NCBI RefSeq assembly: GCF_900184255.1
Contig: NZ_LT854639.1
Span: 216,553-280,552 of the forward strand
DNA from: Haloimpatiens massiliensis
GTDB lineage: Bacteria; Bacillota; Clostridia; Clostridiales; Clostridiaceae
DNA length: 64,000 nt
Reading direction: 5' to 3'
Below the pieces are notes generated by a model. The model did not search any database. It saw only the letters and a program-made list of their open reading frames with translations, and was not told where the DNA came from. Made by a program: the position numbers and the translations under genes. Below are positions 27,398 to 36,599 of the stretch, in pieces (position 1 is the first letter of the stretch; every line of letters begins with the position of its first letter).

Positions 27398-27720
27398 AAT
27401 ATGCCCCCAATTTTCATATTTCATTAAGTACCTACAAATATATATGTATATGCAAATATCTTCTGGTACACTATATTATCAATCATTAATATTCATTCTA
27501 TATTTTTATATATTTTCTAAAATTTTCTAATAAATTTAGTATTATATATCAATATGTATCAATATGTTACACACATAACAACGAAATTACATTTAAATTA
27601 CTAAATATATAGCATAATTATACTATAATTCTATAATCTAAGTAATATTTTTGCAGTATTTTCTATAAAAATAAATCCAATAGCTATATATTATAACTAT
27701 TGGATTCGACAAATTAATTT
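27398..27720. other. Intergenic, no gene seen
   Basis: AT-rich leader of the GGDEF-EAL gene; nothing coding on either strand. Confidence 0.5.
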
Positions 27721-27879
27721 AGGTACATGAAAATAAATAACAAGTCAAAGATGCAGGTATATTTTGTGTCAGACAAGGAAGCAGGTTCCGCCGCTAGTAG
27801 AACTATCGGTGGGTTCTGCTGACGCAGTATGACGCAAAATAGACTAGCATACTGACTTGTTATTTATTTGAATGTGCCT
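27721..27879. repeat. Family-C 159-bp near-palindromic element, copy C2
   Basis: From AGGTACATGAAAATAAATAA to TTATTTATTTGAATGTGCCT. It differs from C1 at only a few positions. A degenerate family-A copy lies directly beyond it. Confidence 0.92.
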
Positions 27880-27916
27880 TATAGGCGACTGTAACCTGTG
27901 AAAGTATCATAATGTC

Positions 27917-27957
27917 ATCGACAAAAATCCATATTCTACAGTGGCCTACCGATTTTA
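27917..27957 (+). repeat. Degenerate family-A copy A8
   Basis: TCGACAAAAATCC at the left and GGCCTACCGATTTT at the right keep family-A flanks, but the core palindrome has decayed. It is just beyond the stop of the M20D hydrolase gene. Confidence 0.55.
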
Positions 27958-27962
27958 TTTTA

Positions 27963-29276
27963 TTATTCGAAAAACTTATTCTTACGAATATCTCTTAATT
28001 TTGATAGATATTGCTCTTTTGTCATTGGGGGTGTAAAACTTTTCAATATTTCTTGAGATTTTTCACTATTATTATATAGAAGATCAATTACAGTCATAGC
28101 CATGGCTTTACTAGAAATTATATAAGCCAGTTCTTCATCAACTATTTTATATTCAGTGCTATGAAGACTTCCACTTATTCCTCCTATCATTGGATGGAGA
28201 GTAGGCATAAGTTGTGATAAGTCTCCAAAATCGAAGGAACCTGTAAAGTCTCCCTGCTCAGTAATTTTACCTTCAAGCCCTAATGTCTCTAAATTATTCT
28301 TAAATATATTATCTAAATAATCATACTTTAATATAGGAAAATATCCAGGTATATCTGTTATTTCTACCGCAGCTCCAACAGCAATAGCACCTGCTCTCAA
28401 TGCTCTATCAACCTTTTTATTTGCATCCATCATGCCTTCAACAGTTCTAGACCTAACGTAACATTCCATAACTACCTCAGAAGGTACAACATTAACCACA
28501 TCTCCCCCCTTTGTAATTATAGGATGTACTCTAACCTTGTCCTCTTCTTTAAAAGTTTCTCTTTGAGCATGTACATTATTTATAGCAAGCATAGCTGCAT
28601 TAAGCGCATTTACGCCTTTATCTGGTGCTGAGCCTGCATGAGAAGGTTTGCCGATAAATCGTATTCTTTTACCAATGAAGCCATTACTTACTGTTCCAAC
28701 AAGTGCTTTATTCTCTCCTACGTCTAGTGAATGGAACATCATGGCGATATTTACATCATCAAAATATCCTCTTCTTATCATCTCTTGTTTTCCACCAAAG
28801 AACTCTATCTTACCCTTTTTTCTCAGAGATTCTTTATACTCAATCTCTATAAACTCCTCTGCTGGAACAGCTATAAAATCAACATTTCCCTTTAATTCTT
28901 CTAAAACACCTGATGAAACTAAACCAATAGCACTTCCTATAAGTCCTGCAATTTGCATATTGTGACCACATCCATGAAACTCACCTGTTTCTTTTGAATT
29001 AGGATGCTCCTTACAAGAAATACAATCCATTTCTCCAATTACCGCAACCCTAGGAAGATCGTAATTTCCAGTTCTAGCTCTACAACCCGTAACCACTATA
29101 TTTTCTTCCACACTAAAACCTAACTCCTTAAAAGTTTCCGCCACTAATTTAGTTGTGTTAACTTCCTTATATCCTAACTCAGGATTATCGTAAATTTTTC
29201 TTCCTATGCTTAAAATTTTATCTCTATTCTTGTCTATTGCTTCTAAAGCAAGCATTTTTAAACTTTCAATGTCCAT
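27963..29276 (-). CDS. M20D-family amidohydrolase
   Basis: A 437-residue cytosolic metallohydrolase. M20D features are DNPELGYKEVNTTKLVAE near the N-terminus, VIGEMDCI, FHGCGHNMQIAGLIG with metal-binding Cys/His residues, VPAEEFIE and the dimerisation-domain segment GKPSHAGSAPDKGVNAL. This family hydrolyses N-acyl or N-aminobenzoyl amino acids and some dipeptides; the exact substrate is unknown. It is on the same strand as the M20 peptidase and the two membrane-protein genes and probably belongs to the same functional unit, although a gap of about 357 bp separates it from them. Confidence 0.88.
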   Translation of the reverse strand: MDIESLKMLALEAIDKNRDKILSIGRKIYDNPELGYKEVNTTKLVAETFKELGFSVEENIVVTGCRARTGNYDLPRVAVIGEMDCISCKEHPNSKETGEFHGCGHNMQIAGLIGSAIGLVSSGVLEELKGNVDFIAVPAEEFIEIEYKESLRKKGKIEFFGGKQEMIRRGYFDDVNIAMMFHSLDVGENKALVGTVSNGFIGKRIRFIGKPSHAGSAPDKGVNALNAAMLAINNVHAQRETFKEEDKVRVHPIITKGGDVVNVVPSEVVMECYVRSRTVEGMMDANKKVDRALRAGAIAVGAAVEITDIPGYFPILKYDYLDNIFKNNLETLGLEGKITEQGDFTGSFDFGDLSQLMPTLHPMIGGISGSLHSTEYKIVDEELAYIISSKAMAMTVIDLLYNNSEKSQEILKSFTPPMTKEQYLSKLRDIRKNKFFE

Positions 29277-29633
29277 TTTTATCTCACTTCCTAATTATTA
29301 GCCCAGCTTTTGTTTTAATAACTTTTACTATTTCACTAGATTTTATATTTATTTTATTAAATAACTCTTTAATTTTTATTAATCTTAATATTTGTTTTTG
29401 CTAAATTCCTAAGTTTCTTAATTATATTTTGTATTTTTTTATAACTATTTGCTTTTCATTAAGTTTATACTATTTGCTTTTTCATTAAGTTCAATATTTG
29501 ATTTCTATAATAACTTTTTAATTTTTATGAGATTTTTTTATTTATTTTCTAATTAACTTTTCAGTTTATTATTCTATTTTATATTTATTCATTAATAACT
29601 AATTGTTTTTTTATTAAGTTTATATTCATTTTA
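29277..29633. other. Low-complexity intergenic region, no gene seen
   Basis: Mostly T-rich on the plus strand, with imperfect direct copies of TTTGCTTTTTCATTAAGTT near 29450 and 29470. No stable terminator is evident, so readthrough from the upstream operon into the amidohydrolase gene is possible. Confidence 0.5.
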
Positions 29634-30740
29634 CTATTTCATTAAATTAATTATCACTGAACATGTCTTGCATAAATCATCAATGCTCAATCGTTCCTCC
29701 ACAGTATGAACACTTTCCATTCCACAGCTGATTATTGCACATTGGTATCCTTTTCCTGCAAGAATATTAGCATCACTACCTCCACCTATTATCACTGTTT
29801 TAGGCTGAATTTTCTCTAGTTCAAAGGCCTTAACACAGTGTTTAAATACAAAAGAATCCTTAGAAAGTTTTAAATTAGGATAATCCCTTTTAATATCTAA
29901 TTCTACTTTTCCACCAAACTTTTTAGCTGCATTAATACAAGATTCTTTTATTAAATCAACCTGTTGCTTTAATTTATCCATACTATGAGATCTTACTTCT
30001 GCAGTAAACATAACTTCATCTGTAACTATGTTAGTTTGTCCACCCCCCTCTATACGTCCTATATTAGATGTAGTTTCCTCATCTATTCTTCCAAGTTTCA
30101 TATTTGATATAGCTTCAGCTGCAATATATATAGCATTAATTCCTTTTTCTGGTTCAATGCCAGCATGAGCTTTTTTACCTATAAAGTTAGCCTTTATATC
30201 CTCCTTTGCAGGAGCTGCATACGCTATTATTCCTGCTGGACCTGCTGCATCTACTACCACAACGTTTTCAGTTTTAAGTAAATTACAATCAAAATTCTTA
30301 GCTCCAAGCATTCCAATTTCTTCACAAACACTAAACATAAAATATAAATCTCTATGAGGAATATTATTTTCTCTTATGTATTCAAAAGCCTCAAGAATTG
30401 CTGCAATTCCCCCCTTATCGTCTCCAGCTAAAATTGTACTTCCATCACTTTTAATAAAATTTTTATCTATTATTGGCTTGATGCCATTGCCAGGTTCAAC
30501 AGTATCCATATGAGTAGCAAAACATATAGCTTCACCCTGAATGTCACCTTTTACATAAACCAATATATTTCCACAATTACCGCCAAATTTTTCTCCAGCA
30601 TTATCTCTATAAACCTCTGCATTTCTCTTCTTAAAATAATTTTCTATCCAATCCGCCATACTTTTTTCATTAAGAGAAACGCTATCTATTTTAATCATGT
30701 TTAATAAATTATCAAGCATTCTTTCCTTATTAATCTGCAC
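29634..30740 (-). CDS. M20-family peptidase (PepT-like)
   Basis: A 368-residue cytosolic metallopeptidase. Metal-binding motifs are FATHMDTVEPGNG, ILAGDDKGGIAAILEA and FSVCEEIGMLGAKNFD, with GKKAHAGIEPEKGINAI in the dimerisation domain, and a C-terminal IIGGGSDANIL...GMESVHTVEE, as in tripeptidase T-like enzymes. The GTG start overlaps the end of the upstream membrane-protein gene by 11 nt, and its ribosome site GAGGTGA is inside that gene; an ATG seven codons on is an alternative. Tight coupling to the membrane proteins suggests it cleaves what they import. Confidence 0.9.
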   Translation of the reverse strand: MQINKERMLDNLLNMIKIDSVSLNEKSMADWIENYFKKRNAEVYRDNAGEKFGGNCGNILVYVKGDIQGEAICFATHMDTVEPGNGIKPIIDKNFIKSDGSTILAGDDKGGIAAILEAFEYIRENNIPHRDLYFMFSVCEEIGMLGAKNFDCNLLKTENVVVVDAAGPAGIIAYAAPAKEDIKANFIGKKAHAGIEPEKGINAIYIAAEAISNMKLGRIDEETTSNIGRIEGGGQTNIVTDEVMFTAEVRSHSMDKLKQQVDLIKESCINAAKKFGGKVELDIKRDYPNLKLSKDSFVFKHCVKAFELEKIQPKTVIIGGGSDANILAGKGYQCAIISCGMESVHTVEERLSIDDLCKTCSVIINLMK

Positions 30741-31434
30741 TACTAGTCACCTCAATTTCCTTTGAATATATCTTTCTTCCAGCGAATATAGTTCCAAATA
30801 CTGATACTATTATTACCGCATAAGTCGGAGCTCCTGGTAAAAATGCAAGGAATCCTTTTTTTAATAAGAATGTCATTATTCCTGCAATTACTATAGCAAC
30901 TCCACCTAATTTAGGTCTTTGTACAGCAAATTGACCAAATACAGCACCAAATAATGCTGGTAATATTAAATTAAGCACTCTAATTACTTCCTTTGGTAAA
31001 TTAGCTAAAACTGATGAACCTAAAAATACTGCTACAGATAAAAATATTATATTAATTATAATTGAGACTGCTATTCCTATAGTTGATACTATAGCCCCTT
31101 CATTTGTTCCCTCTTCTACTTCTGCTGCCTTCTGAGCCGAAACAGCACAAGGTATCCTCATATTAACAAGGTTTCCTGAAAGGAAGGCCATATAAGTTCC
31201 TGGTATTCCTAAAATAGGAAAATAGGATATTGGTTCAACTACATAAAAAGCTCCACTAACACTCATTTGTGCCAAAGTACCTGCAATTATTGCTTCTATA
31301 GGGGGCTTATACCCAAAACCAAATGTAAGTACTAAAGCCGGTACCAGTGATAATATAATTCCTAATAATACAGTAGTTCTACCATATTTAATAATTTGCG
31401 GTATAAACTCTTGCTCATAATAATTTTTATTCAT
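30730..31434 (-). CDS. Integral membrane protein, partner of the DUF5058 protein
   Basis: A 234-residue protein with about six or seven transmembrane helices and many Gly/Pro residues in the helices (GFGYKPPIEAIIAGTLAQ, PILGIPGTYMAFLSGNLVNMRIPC). The latter half includes VLNLILPALFGAVFGQFAVQ. I know this kind of protein as the usual neighbour of DUF5058 proteins in gene pairs next to M20 peptidases. Together they look like a two-subunit permease, but no transport activity has been assigned that I can name. Ribosome site GGGGAGTGAT. Confidence 0.65.
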   Translation of the reverse strand: MNKNYYEQEFIPQIIKYGRTTVLLGIILSLVPALVLTFGFGYKPPIEAIIAGTLAQMSVSGAFYVVEPISYFPILGIPGTYMAFLSGNLVNMRIPCAVSAQKAAEVEEGTNEGAIVSTIGIAVSIIINIIFLSVAVFLGSSVLANLPKEVIRVLNLILPALFGAVFGQFAVQRPKLGGVAIVIAGIMTFLLKKGFLAFLPGAPTYAVIIVSVFGTIFAGRKIYSKEIEVTSSAD

Positions 31435-31457
31435 TTACATCACTCCCCTATTATATT

Positions 31458-32153
31458 TTAAAAAAATGCTCCTATTATCATTCCACCAAACATTGCAATA
31501 GACAACGCCCAATCTTTAAGCCATTTAACACCTTTTTCATTATTTAAATAGGTTAAAACTGCCATAATTATAAGTCCTGAAATACATGCTACTGACCCAT
31601 TATCAAATTTTAATATTCTATCTGCATTAAAATATGCAAAAGATCCTAACATAGCTCCAGCCGAAATTATAGGAACCATTGCCTTTTTTCCATTTGATAA
31701 TACATTATTTAATTTGTCCATTTTATGAGTAAATAAGAAAGTAAAGATTAGCCACCCTAAAGATCCAAGTACCATAGTCCAAACTGCATTTGTATATACT
31801 ACATTATTCATTCCTGCTTTTCCTAGTGTGACCCCCATGGCGTCTGCACCAAAACCTGCTGCCATTAATTCATATGTAACAGATCCTATAAAGGACAATC
31901 TCATCCATGAAATAGGTCCTCCCATTACCACTATTAGTGATACCATACCAATGAGTATTACTAGTGAAGGTCCTATTGAAGATATAGCACTACTTTTAAC
32001 TGCTGATTTCATTTGTTTGTCCGTTAATCCTATTTCCTTACCTGCTTTATAGGATTTAGTAAAGAATATAACTGCTTGTACTACTACAACAGCCACTGCT
32101 AACCCTGCTGCTACCCACATAAATGGATGATTTGCAATTTTTAAGTATTCCAT
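31458..32153 (-). CDS. DUF5058-type integral membrane protein
   Basis: A 231-residue protein with about six transmembrane helices. MEYLKIANHPFMWVAAGLAV and SSAISSIGPSLVILIGM are the features I associate with DUF5058. It is the first gene of the operon and is followed after 23 bp by its membrane partner. By context the pair probably imports peptides or acylated amino acids that the two M20-type enzymes hydrolyse. Ribosome site AGGAGG. Confidence 0.7.
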   Translation of the reverse strand: MEYLKIANHPFMWVAAGLAVAVVVVQAVIFFTKSYKAGKEIGLTDKQMKSAVKSSAISSIGPSLVILIGMVSLIVVMGGPISWMRLSFIGSVTYELMAAGFGADAMGVTLGKAGMNNVVYTNAVWTMVLGSLGWLIFTFLFTHKMDKLNNVLSNGKKAMVPIISAGAMLGSFAYFNADRILKFDNGSVACISGLIIMAVLTYLNNEKGVKWLKDWALSIAMFGGMIIGAFF

Positions 32154-32660
32154 AAGTATCCCTCCTATATTTTAGACATTTCCTTAATGTGTCCTTAATT
32201 AAATATTAACACTTTATTTATGGTTTTTCAACATATAATTATAAAATTCTTAAAATTTTCGAAATACAGTATATCTTGTCGTATTTAGTATAAACATGTA
32301 TTCTGTATTAATATATTACCTTCCAAATAAATATGCTTCTTTTGAAAAATAACTTTGTAACAAAATAACCTTCTTCATAAATCTAACCTTAACTATAAAA
32401 ATAAGCTAATCTTTAGCCCCTTTCCGCCATAGAAATAAATTATATTTATACCTATTTTTGGTAAATAAAAAAGACACTTAATATAGAACTTTGTTAAAAC
32501 TTCCATACTAAATGTCTTTGAAAATTACTAGTTTACTTTATTAATATTAGTAATCTCTATTATAAAAACCTATTAATTTATACTCAAATGTTTATTTAAA
32601 AAATATTTATTATAATAATTTGCTTACTATAAAGGAATATTTACTATAAATTTATATTTA
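32154..32660. other. Operon leader and regulator trailer, no gene seen
   Basis: Holds the promoter of the permease-peptidase operon and the regulator terminator. Short repeats of TTTATATTTACTATAAAGGAATATTTA occur in tandem in the regulator trailer (about 32610-32670), in two to three imperfect copies. Confidence 0.5.
32465..32519 (-). terminator. Intrinsic terminator of the regulator gene
   Basis: AAAGACA and TGTCTTT with partly paired TTA/TAA extensions; the minus strand continues with a T-run (TTTTTATTT). Confidence 0.6.
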
Positions 32661-33953
32661 CTATAAAGGAATATTTATCTTAAAAATATTCATAGGTCTG
32701 CCTACTGAATTAGGCTGAGTTGATGTAACTATTTCCCCATAATTAGCGTCAACTAATTTTTTCAATATTCTACGTGCACTTCTATCAGTTATAAGTAAAA
32801 GTTCACTAAGACTTTTTGAATCTAGGTATTCTGTGTTAGTATTTTTCATCAAATAATATATTTTAGAAAGATATGTGGTGCTAATTCCTGTGTCCTTAGC
32901 TATTTTATTAATTGCCTCGTCTAAAACTATTGACTTATAATAAAACATTTCCTTATTTCCTATTGGACCTATAACATTTTTCTCATCATCTACAATAAAA
33001 TAAGCAGACTCCTTTAACTCCTTAGACTTTGCCAGTGCTATTCTAGCGTTAAAATCCGCATCATATGCTGTATTACCAAAACCAATACCTGTATATAGCT
33101 CAATATTTTCTTTTTTAGAACTAGATAATATATTCAAAAAAAACTGCTCCGTAACACCATTTTCAATAGCACCTCTAGTACTAACTATGGTAAACTGTGT
33201 ATCACCACTTCTAAACATAGTTCCCTGTATAGTAGAAATGTAATCAACCAGTTGATTCTCTACAAAAATTATTTTCTTTAAAACCTCATACTGATATCTT
33301 TTAGAATCCTGTTTGATATCAACATCTACTATTTGAGTAGCTATTTGCGACTTCTTTGCAGTATTATTTTTAATTTTATATATTATATAATCAATAGAAT
33401 GTCTAATAAGCGGATTAGTTATTTCCAATCTTTCCACTGGAATATTTTCTTTTTTTAATTCATTATATATCCATCCATAACTTGTAATAACCAAATCTAT
33501 TTTTCCATTTTTCCATAATTCTCTATGATTTTCCTTGTACACAGCTTCCTTTTTATCAGAATCAAATGGATATATATACATATCCTTAAATTCAAATTGA
33601 AACTCTTCACATATATCTTTAAGTAGATACTCATCAACCACATCTATACTTATATTTTTAGGATTTAATCCCTTTCTTTTTATATTCCAAAATGCCTTCA
33701 TTATACTTGTTCCATCTCTTGAAATAAAAAAATGGGGTTTAGTTATTTTTTTAGATTCATTTATAACCTTAACAAACCCTAATCCAGTAAATATTATTCC
33801 ATCAGCTTGTTCTTCGCATAAATCCAATACATCATTACATTGATCAGTGCTATTCACAATAAAATGAATAAACTGATGCTCCTTGTAAAATTTTCTTCCA
33901 ATTTTATAAACCTTATCCACAGAATCATTTGATCCAACTATAGCTATCTTCAT
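32661..33953 (-). CDS. Transcriptional regulator with degenerate GGDEF-like domain and winged helix
   Basis: Start chosen at ATG 33953 (MKIAIVGSND), with AGAGGG 8 nt upstream. The 430-residue protein has an N-terminal sensing part of about 200 residues (MKIAIVGSNDSVDKVYKIG...ADGIIFTGLG), a middle domain with GIGFGNTAYDADFNARIALAKS, which resembles the GGDEF-like fold found in PucR/CdaR-type regulators, and a C-terminal helix-turn-helix region (LDEAINKIAKDTGISTTYLSK and LLLITDRSARRILKKLVD). No GGDEF catalytic signature is present. It lies upstream of, and in the same direction as, the permease-peptidase operon and probably controls it. Confidence 0.7.
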   Translation of the reverse strand: MKIAIVGSNDSVDKVYKIGRKFYKEHQFIHFIVNSTDQCNDVLDLCEEQADGIIFTGLGFVKVINESKKITKPHFFISRDGTSIMKAFWNIKRKGLNPKNISIDVVDEYLLKDICEEFQFEFKDMYIYPFDSDKKEAVYKENHRELWKNGKIDLVITSYGWIYNELKKENIPVERLEITNPLIRHSIDYIIYKIKNNTAKKSQIATQIVDVDIKQDSKRYQYEVLKKIIFVENQLVDYISTIQGTMFRSGDTQFTIVSTRGAIENGVTEQFFLNILSSSKKENIELYTGIGFGNTAYDADFNARIALAKSKELKESAYFIVDDEKNVIGPIGNKEMFYYKSIVLDEAINKIAKDTGISTTYLSKIYYLMKNTNTEYLDSKSLSELLLITDRSARRILKKLVDANYGEIVTSTQPNSVGRPMNIFKINIPL

Positions 33954-34056
33954 GCAAATCACCCTCTAAAGTTGCGTACTATAAAATAGTTTTTACCCAT
34001 ATTTTACATTAATAGTTTAACATATCTCTATAAAAATTACACCCCTTATGAATATT

Positions 34057-34086
34057 TCGACAAATATCGATAGGTGCCTGACACCT
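34057..34086 (+). repeat. Family-A REP-like palindrome, copy A9
   Basis: TCGACAAATATCGATAG followed by GTGCCTGACACCT, one mismatch in the core. Unlike other copies it lies between two divergent promoters (regulator and CsxC-like gene). Confidence 0.85.
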
Positions 34087-34199
34087 AATAAAATTAGTAA
34101 CACTTATACCAATTTGTTAATACACTATATTAGGTGGACAAAGTCCCCGCTATGTTAAAATTTAATATTTCTTTTAGAATATAAGGAGGTTTATTATAT

Positions 34200-34925
34200 A
34201 TGCCAGTATGTCAAACCACAGTAACAGACCCTAAAACATTGTCTCTATGCAATAATACCCCGGTAACTCCAACCACTGTAGCTGGACCATTAGTAGCTAA
34301 AATACCTGTAGTGTTGGCTGAAGTCGAGGTTCAAATAGATACAGAAGCTACCATAAACTTTCAAGAACCATTTTCTGAAATAAAAAGAATTACAAAAGAT
34401 GTTTATTTAACTCAATGTAAAATAATACCTGGTACAGGAGTTGTTCAAAACGGTATTCCAGTTACAGGTAAATTATTCTTAGCAGGTTTCGTAAGAAAAA
34501 ATATACAGTATGTATATGCTGATTGTGTAAGTACAGACGTAGTAAGTGGAGCTATTAGAGATATAAGTGTAGACGTGCCTTTCCAATGTGTTACAGAAAT
34601 AAACTATATAACACCACCAGTATTTACGTTCTCTAATGTAGAAACTTCATTAGAATTCACATGTACTGAAAATACCTGTCAATGTGAAGATACGACTTTA
34701 GGAAGAATACCATGTGAACAAGTATTTAATCAAACAATACTATTCAATGAAAAACCTTTCTGTGAACTAATTAGTGCAAGAATATACGAATATGATATAA
34801 ATAGGGAACCAGCACCAATAAATAGTAATTTCCCTGACAGATTAGAATATGATTCTTTAACAGAAAAAATGGTAATATATTTAACTTTAAAAGTTCTTCA
34901 ACTTCAACAGGTTGACCTTTGTTAA
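34200..34925 (+). CDS. Spore coat/exosporium protein, DUF3794 (CsxC-like)
   Basis: A 241-residue Cys-rich protein. The core (about 35-140) reads KIPVVLAEVEVQIDTEATI, EIKRITKDVYLTQCKIIP, KLFLAGFVRKNIQYVYADC and FQCVTEI, which I recognise as the DUF3794/SPOCS-type fold of clostridial spore-surface proteins; the closest named group I recall is the exosporium protein CsxC of C. sporogenes. Ten or so Cys residues, including CTENTCQCEDTTLGRIPC, suggest disulfide cross-linking. No signal peptide is present, as expected for assembly from the mother cell. Ribosome site AAGGAGG. Expected to be expressed late in sporulation, though I could not assign a sigma-K promoter. Confidence 0.82.
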   Translation: MPVCQTTVTDPKTLSLCNNTPVTPTTVAGPLVAKIPVVLAEVEVQIDTEATINFQEPFSEIKRITKDVYLTQCKIIPGTGVVQNGIPVTGKLFLAGFVRKNIQYVYADCVSTDVVSGAIRDISVDVPFQCVTEINYITPPVFTFSNVETSLEFTCTENTCQCEDTTLGRIPCEQVFNQTILFNEKPFCELISARIYEYDINREPAPINSNFPDRLEYDSLTEKMVIYLTLKVLQLQQVDLC

Positions 34926-35012
34926 TGGTTTATCTTATTTATTATTTAATATAAATGCTAATAATATTAAAAATGATTTTAAATGTGATTTAACAATTTT
35001 GTTAAATTCCTT

Positions 35013-35035
35013 GGTCCAAGTTTTAAGCTTGGACC
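35013..35035 (+). terminator. Hairpin between the two CsxC-like genes
   Basis: GGTCCAAG and CTTGGACC with a 7-nt loop. No T-run follows, so it may attenuate rather than end the transcript. Confidence 0.45.
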
Positions 35036-35086
35036 TATCTTAAATTATAAATAAAATCTCAAAGCAATCAGAAAAGGGGTACATCA

Positions 35087-36211
35087 ATGCTTACTATTTT
35101 AATTTTAATAGAAATAATATATTTAATTAATAAAAGATTTTACTACTCTTATATTTATTATGCTTTAATGTACTTTTGTATAAATTCCATTAAAATAAGT
35201 AATTCTAGTAAAAATTCTTCTATTTCTAATACCCCTACACGCACTAGTGGAATATGTGATGATGCTTGTGATATGAGAAATAATACAGCTAACAGCGAAA
35301 AATCAACTCACAATGTCACCAATAATGTACCTAATAATACATCTAATAGCAGTAATTTTACTAGCAATGAAACTAACATTAATAAATATACTAATAACAA
35401 CTTAACTGATAATCTATCTAATGATAATAACTCCGATAACGATAATCTAACTAATAATATACCTAACAACAATAATCCTGATAATGATAACCTAAACAAT
35501 AATATACTTAACAACAATAACATTAATAATGATAACGTAACTAATAATCTACTTAATAACATCAGTTCCACTAATAATGATTTACCTATTAGTAACGAAC
35601 CGTATCATAATGTAACTAATACTATAAATACTAACTGTTGTACCACTATGCCTCGCACTCTATGTAATGTTCCAATAATTTTAGGTGAGTACATTCTAGA
35701 TATTCCCTTGGAACATAGTTTACAATTTGAAGAAAAAGTATTAAAAATAAGAACTATAAAAAATCTCATTGGCATTACTGAATATCATATTTTATGTGAA
35801 AATAAAATTAACTCTAGCAATTTCTCTACTGACTATATTAATAACTCCCAGATCAAATGCAATATTTTTATAAATGGGGTCTTAACAAGAAACATAGAAT
35901 ACTCTAGCTGTGAAGATATAAATAATTCATTTATTAAAACTTCCGTAAAAGAATTAATCAAAGCAATACCCTTTAAAACCGTTTTTTGTGTTAAGTTTCC
36001 TTACTATTTACTAAAAGACAACGCTAAAATAAATTTACATCTAAAAAAAGCTCACATAGAAGATATAAATTACAGCAGTAAAACAGAACTTATATCAGAA
36101 GCTGTAAATCTTCCTCTCCTAAGTGATTTATATTTAATAAAAGAATTACAAAGCAAGATCCTCCTAAAATTACAAATAGATTTAATAATAAATAGGCAGG
36201 TGTATATATAA
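35087..36211 (+). CDS. CsxC-like spore-surface protein with Asn-rich repeat region
   Basis: A 374-residue protein with a hydrophobic N-terminus (about 1-35), an Asn-rich low-complexity region (about 40-180) and a C-terminal domain (about 185-365) clearly related to the preceding gene: CNVPIILGEYILDIPLEHSL, LTRNIEYSSCEDINNSF and AIPFKTVFCVKF match its DUF3794 core. The Asn-rich part contains three exact-length 15-residue units. Ribosome site AAAAGGGG. The pair probably arose by duplication, the second copy then gaining a spacer-like repeat. A hydrophobic N-terminus is unusual for a coat protein. Confidence 0.7.
   Translation: MLTILILIEIIYLINKRFYYSYIYYALMYFCINSIKISNSSKNSSISNTPTRTSGICDDACDMRNNTANSEKSTHNVTNNVPNNTSNSSNFTSNETNINKYTNNNLTDNLSNDNNSDNDNLTNNIPNNNNPDNDNLNNNILNNNNINNDNVTNNLLNNISSTNNDLPISNEPYHNVTNTINTNCCTTMPRTLCNVPIILGEYILDIPLEHSLQFEEKVLKIRTIKNLIGITEYHILCENKINSSNFSTDYINNSQIKCNIFINGVLTRNIEYSSCEDINNSFIKTSVKELIKAIPFKTVFCVKFPYYLLKDNAKINLHLKKAHIEDINYSSKTELISEAVNLPLLSDLYLIKELQSKILLKLQIDLIINRQVYI
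35432..35566 (+). repeat. Three 45-bp in-frame tandem repeats
   Basis: Units 35432-35476, 35477-35521 and 35522-35566 encode SDNDNLTNNIPNNNN, PDNDNLNNNILNNNN and INNDNVTNNLLNNIS. The unit length is constant and divisible by three. Confidence 0.85.
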
Positions 36212-36222
36212 CTCACCTGCTT
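36194..36222 (+). terminator. Terminator hairpin at the CsxC-like stop codon, possibly family-A derived
   Basis: GGCAGGTG and CACCTGC pair around the stop codon (36209-36211) and are followed by a T-rich stretch. The arms match those of copy A3 (GGCAGGTGAC...), so this may be a diverged family-A copy on the opposite strand. Confidence 0.55.
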
Positions 36223-36326
36223 GCTTATTTCTTTCTTTAATAAGTTTTTTTGTATTTTATTACCAAAAAACATTCTTTTAATTTTTTATCTCAGAATTTT
36301 TGTAACTTTTATTACTTCATTATTAA

Positions 36327-36424
36327 GGGCTGTTGCACTAAGAATAAATTCTACCATATATTGTGTTAATTTTAAACTTGGAAAGCAATATATTGTATGT
36401 AAATTCTTTAATGCAGCAGCCCCT
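36327..36424. repeat. Family-D MITE-like element, copy D1
   Basis: It begins GGGCTGTTGCACTAAGAATA and ends with the inverted form (AATGCAGCAGCCCC). ATATATTG/CAATATAT pairs are found further in. The termini resemble those of IS1182-type elements. Similar copies lie at 54395 and 55288. Confidence 0.8.
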
Positions 36425-36599
36425 TATTTATACATATCTTATTTAAAAAATTTTCCGAGAGGTCTGATTCTTAAAAATTTAACCGTAATCGTAAAAGGTA
36501 CTATACCTCATATATACTTATTTGTTCCTCTAAATACATTGAATTTTTACTTAACTTAGTCGATTAATCCTTGACTATGTTTATTATATTTAACTGTTC

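Noticed and set aside
35308..35571. 87-codon Leu-rich frame opposite the Asn-rich repeats
   Set aside because: A shadow caused by AAT/AAC codons read on the other strand.
36221..36559. 112-codon frame on the plus strand
   Set aside because: It reads through the family-D element and has no ribosome site.
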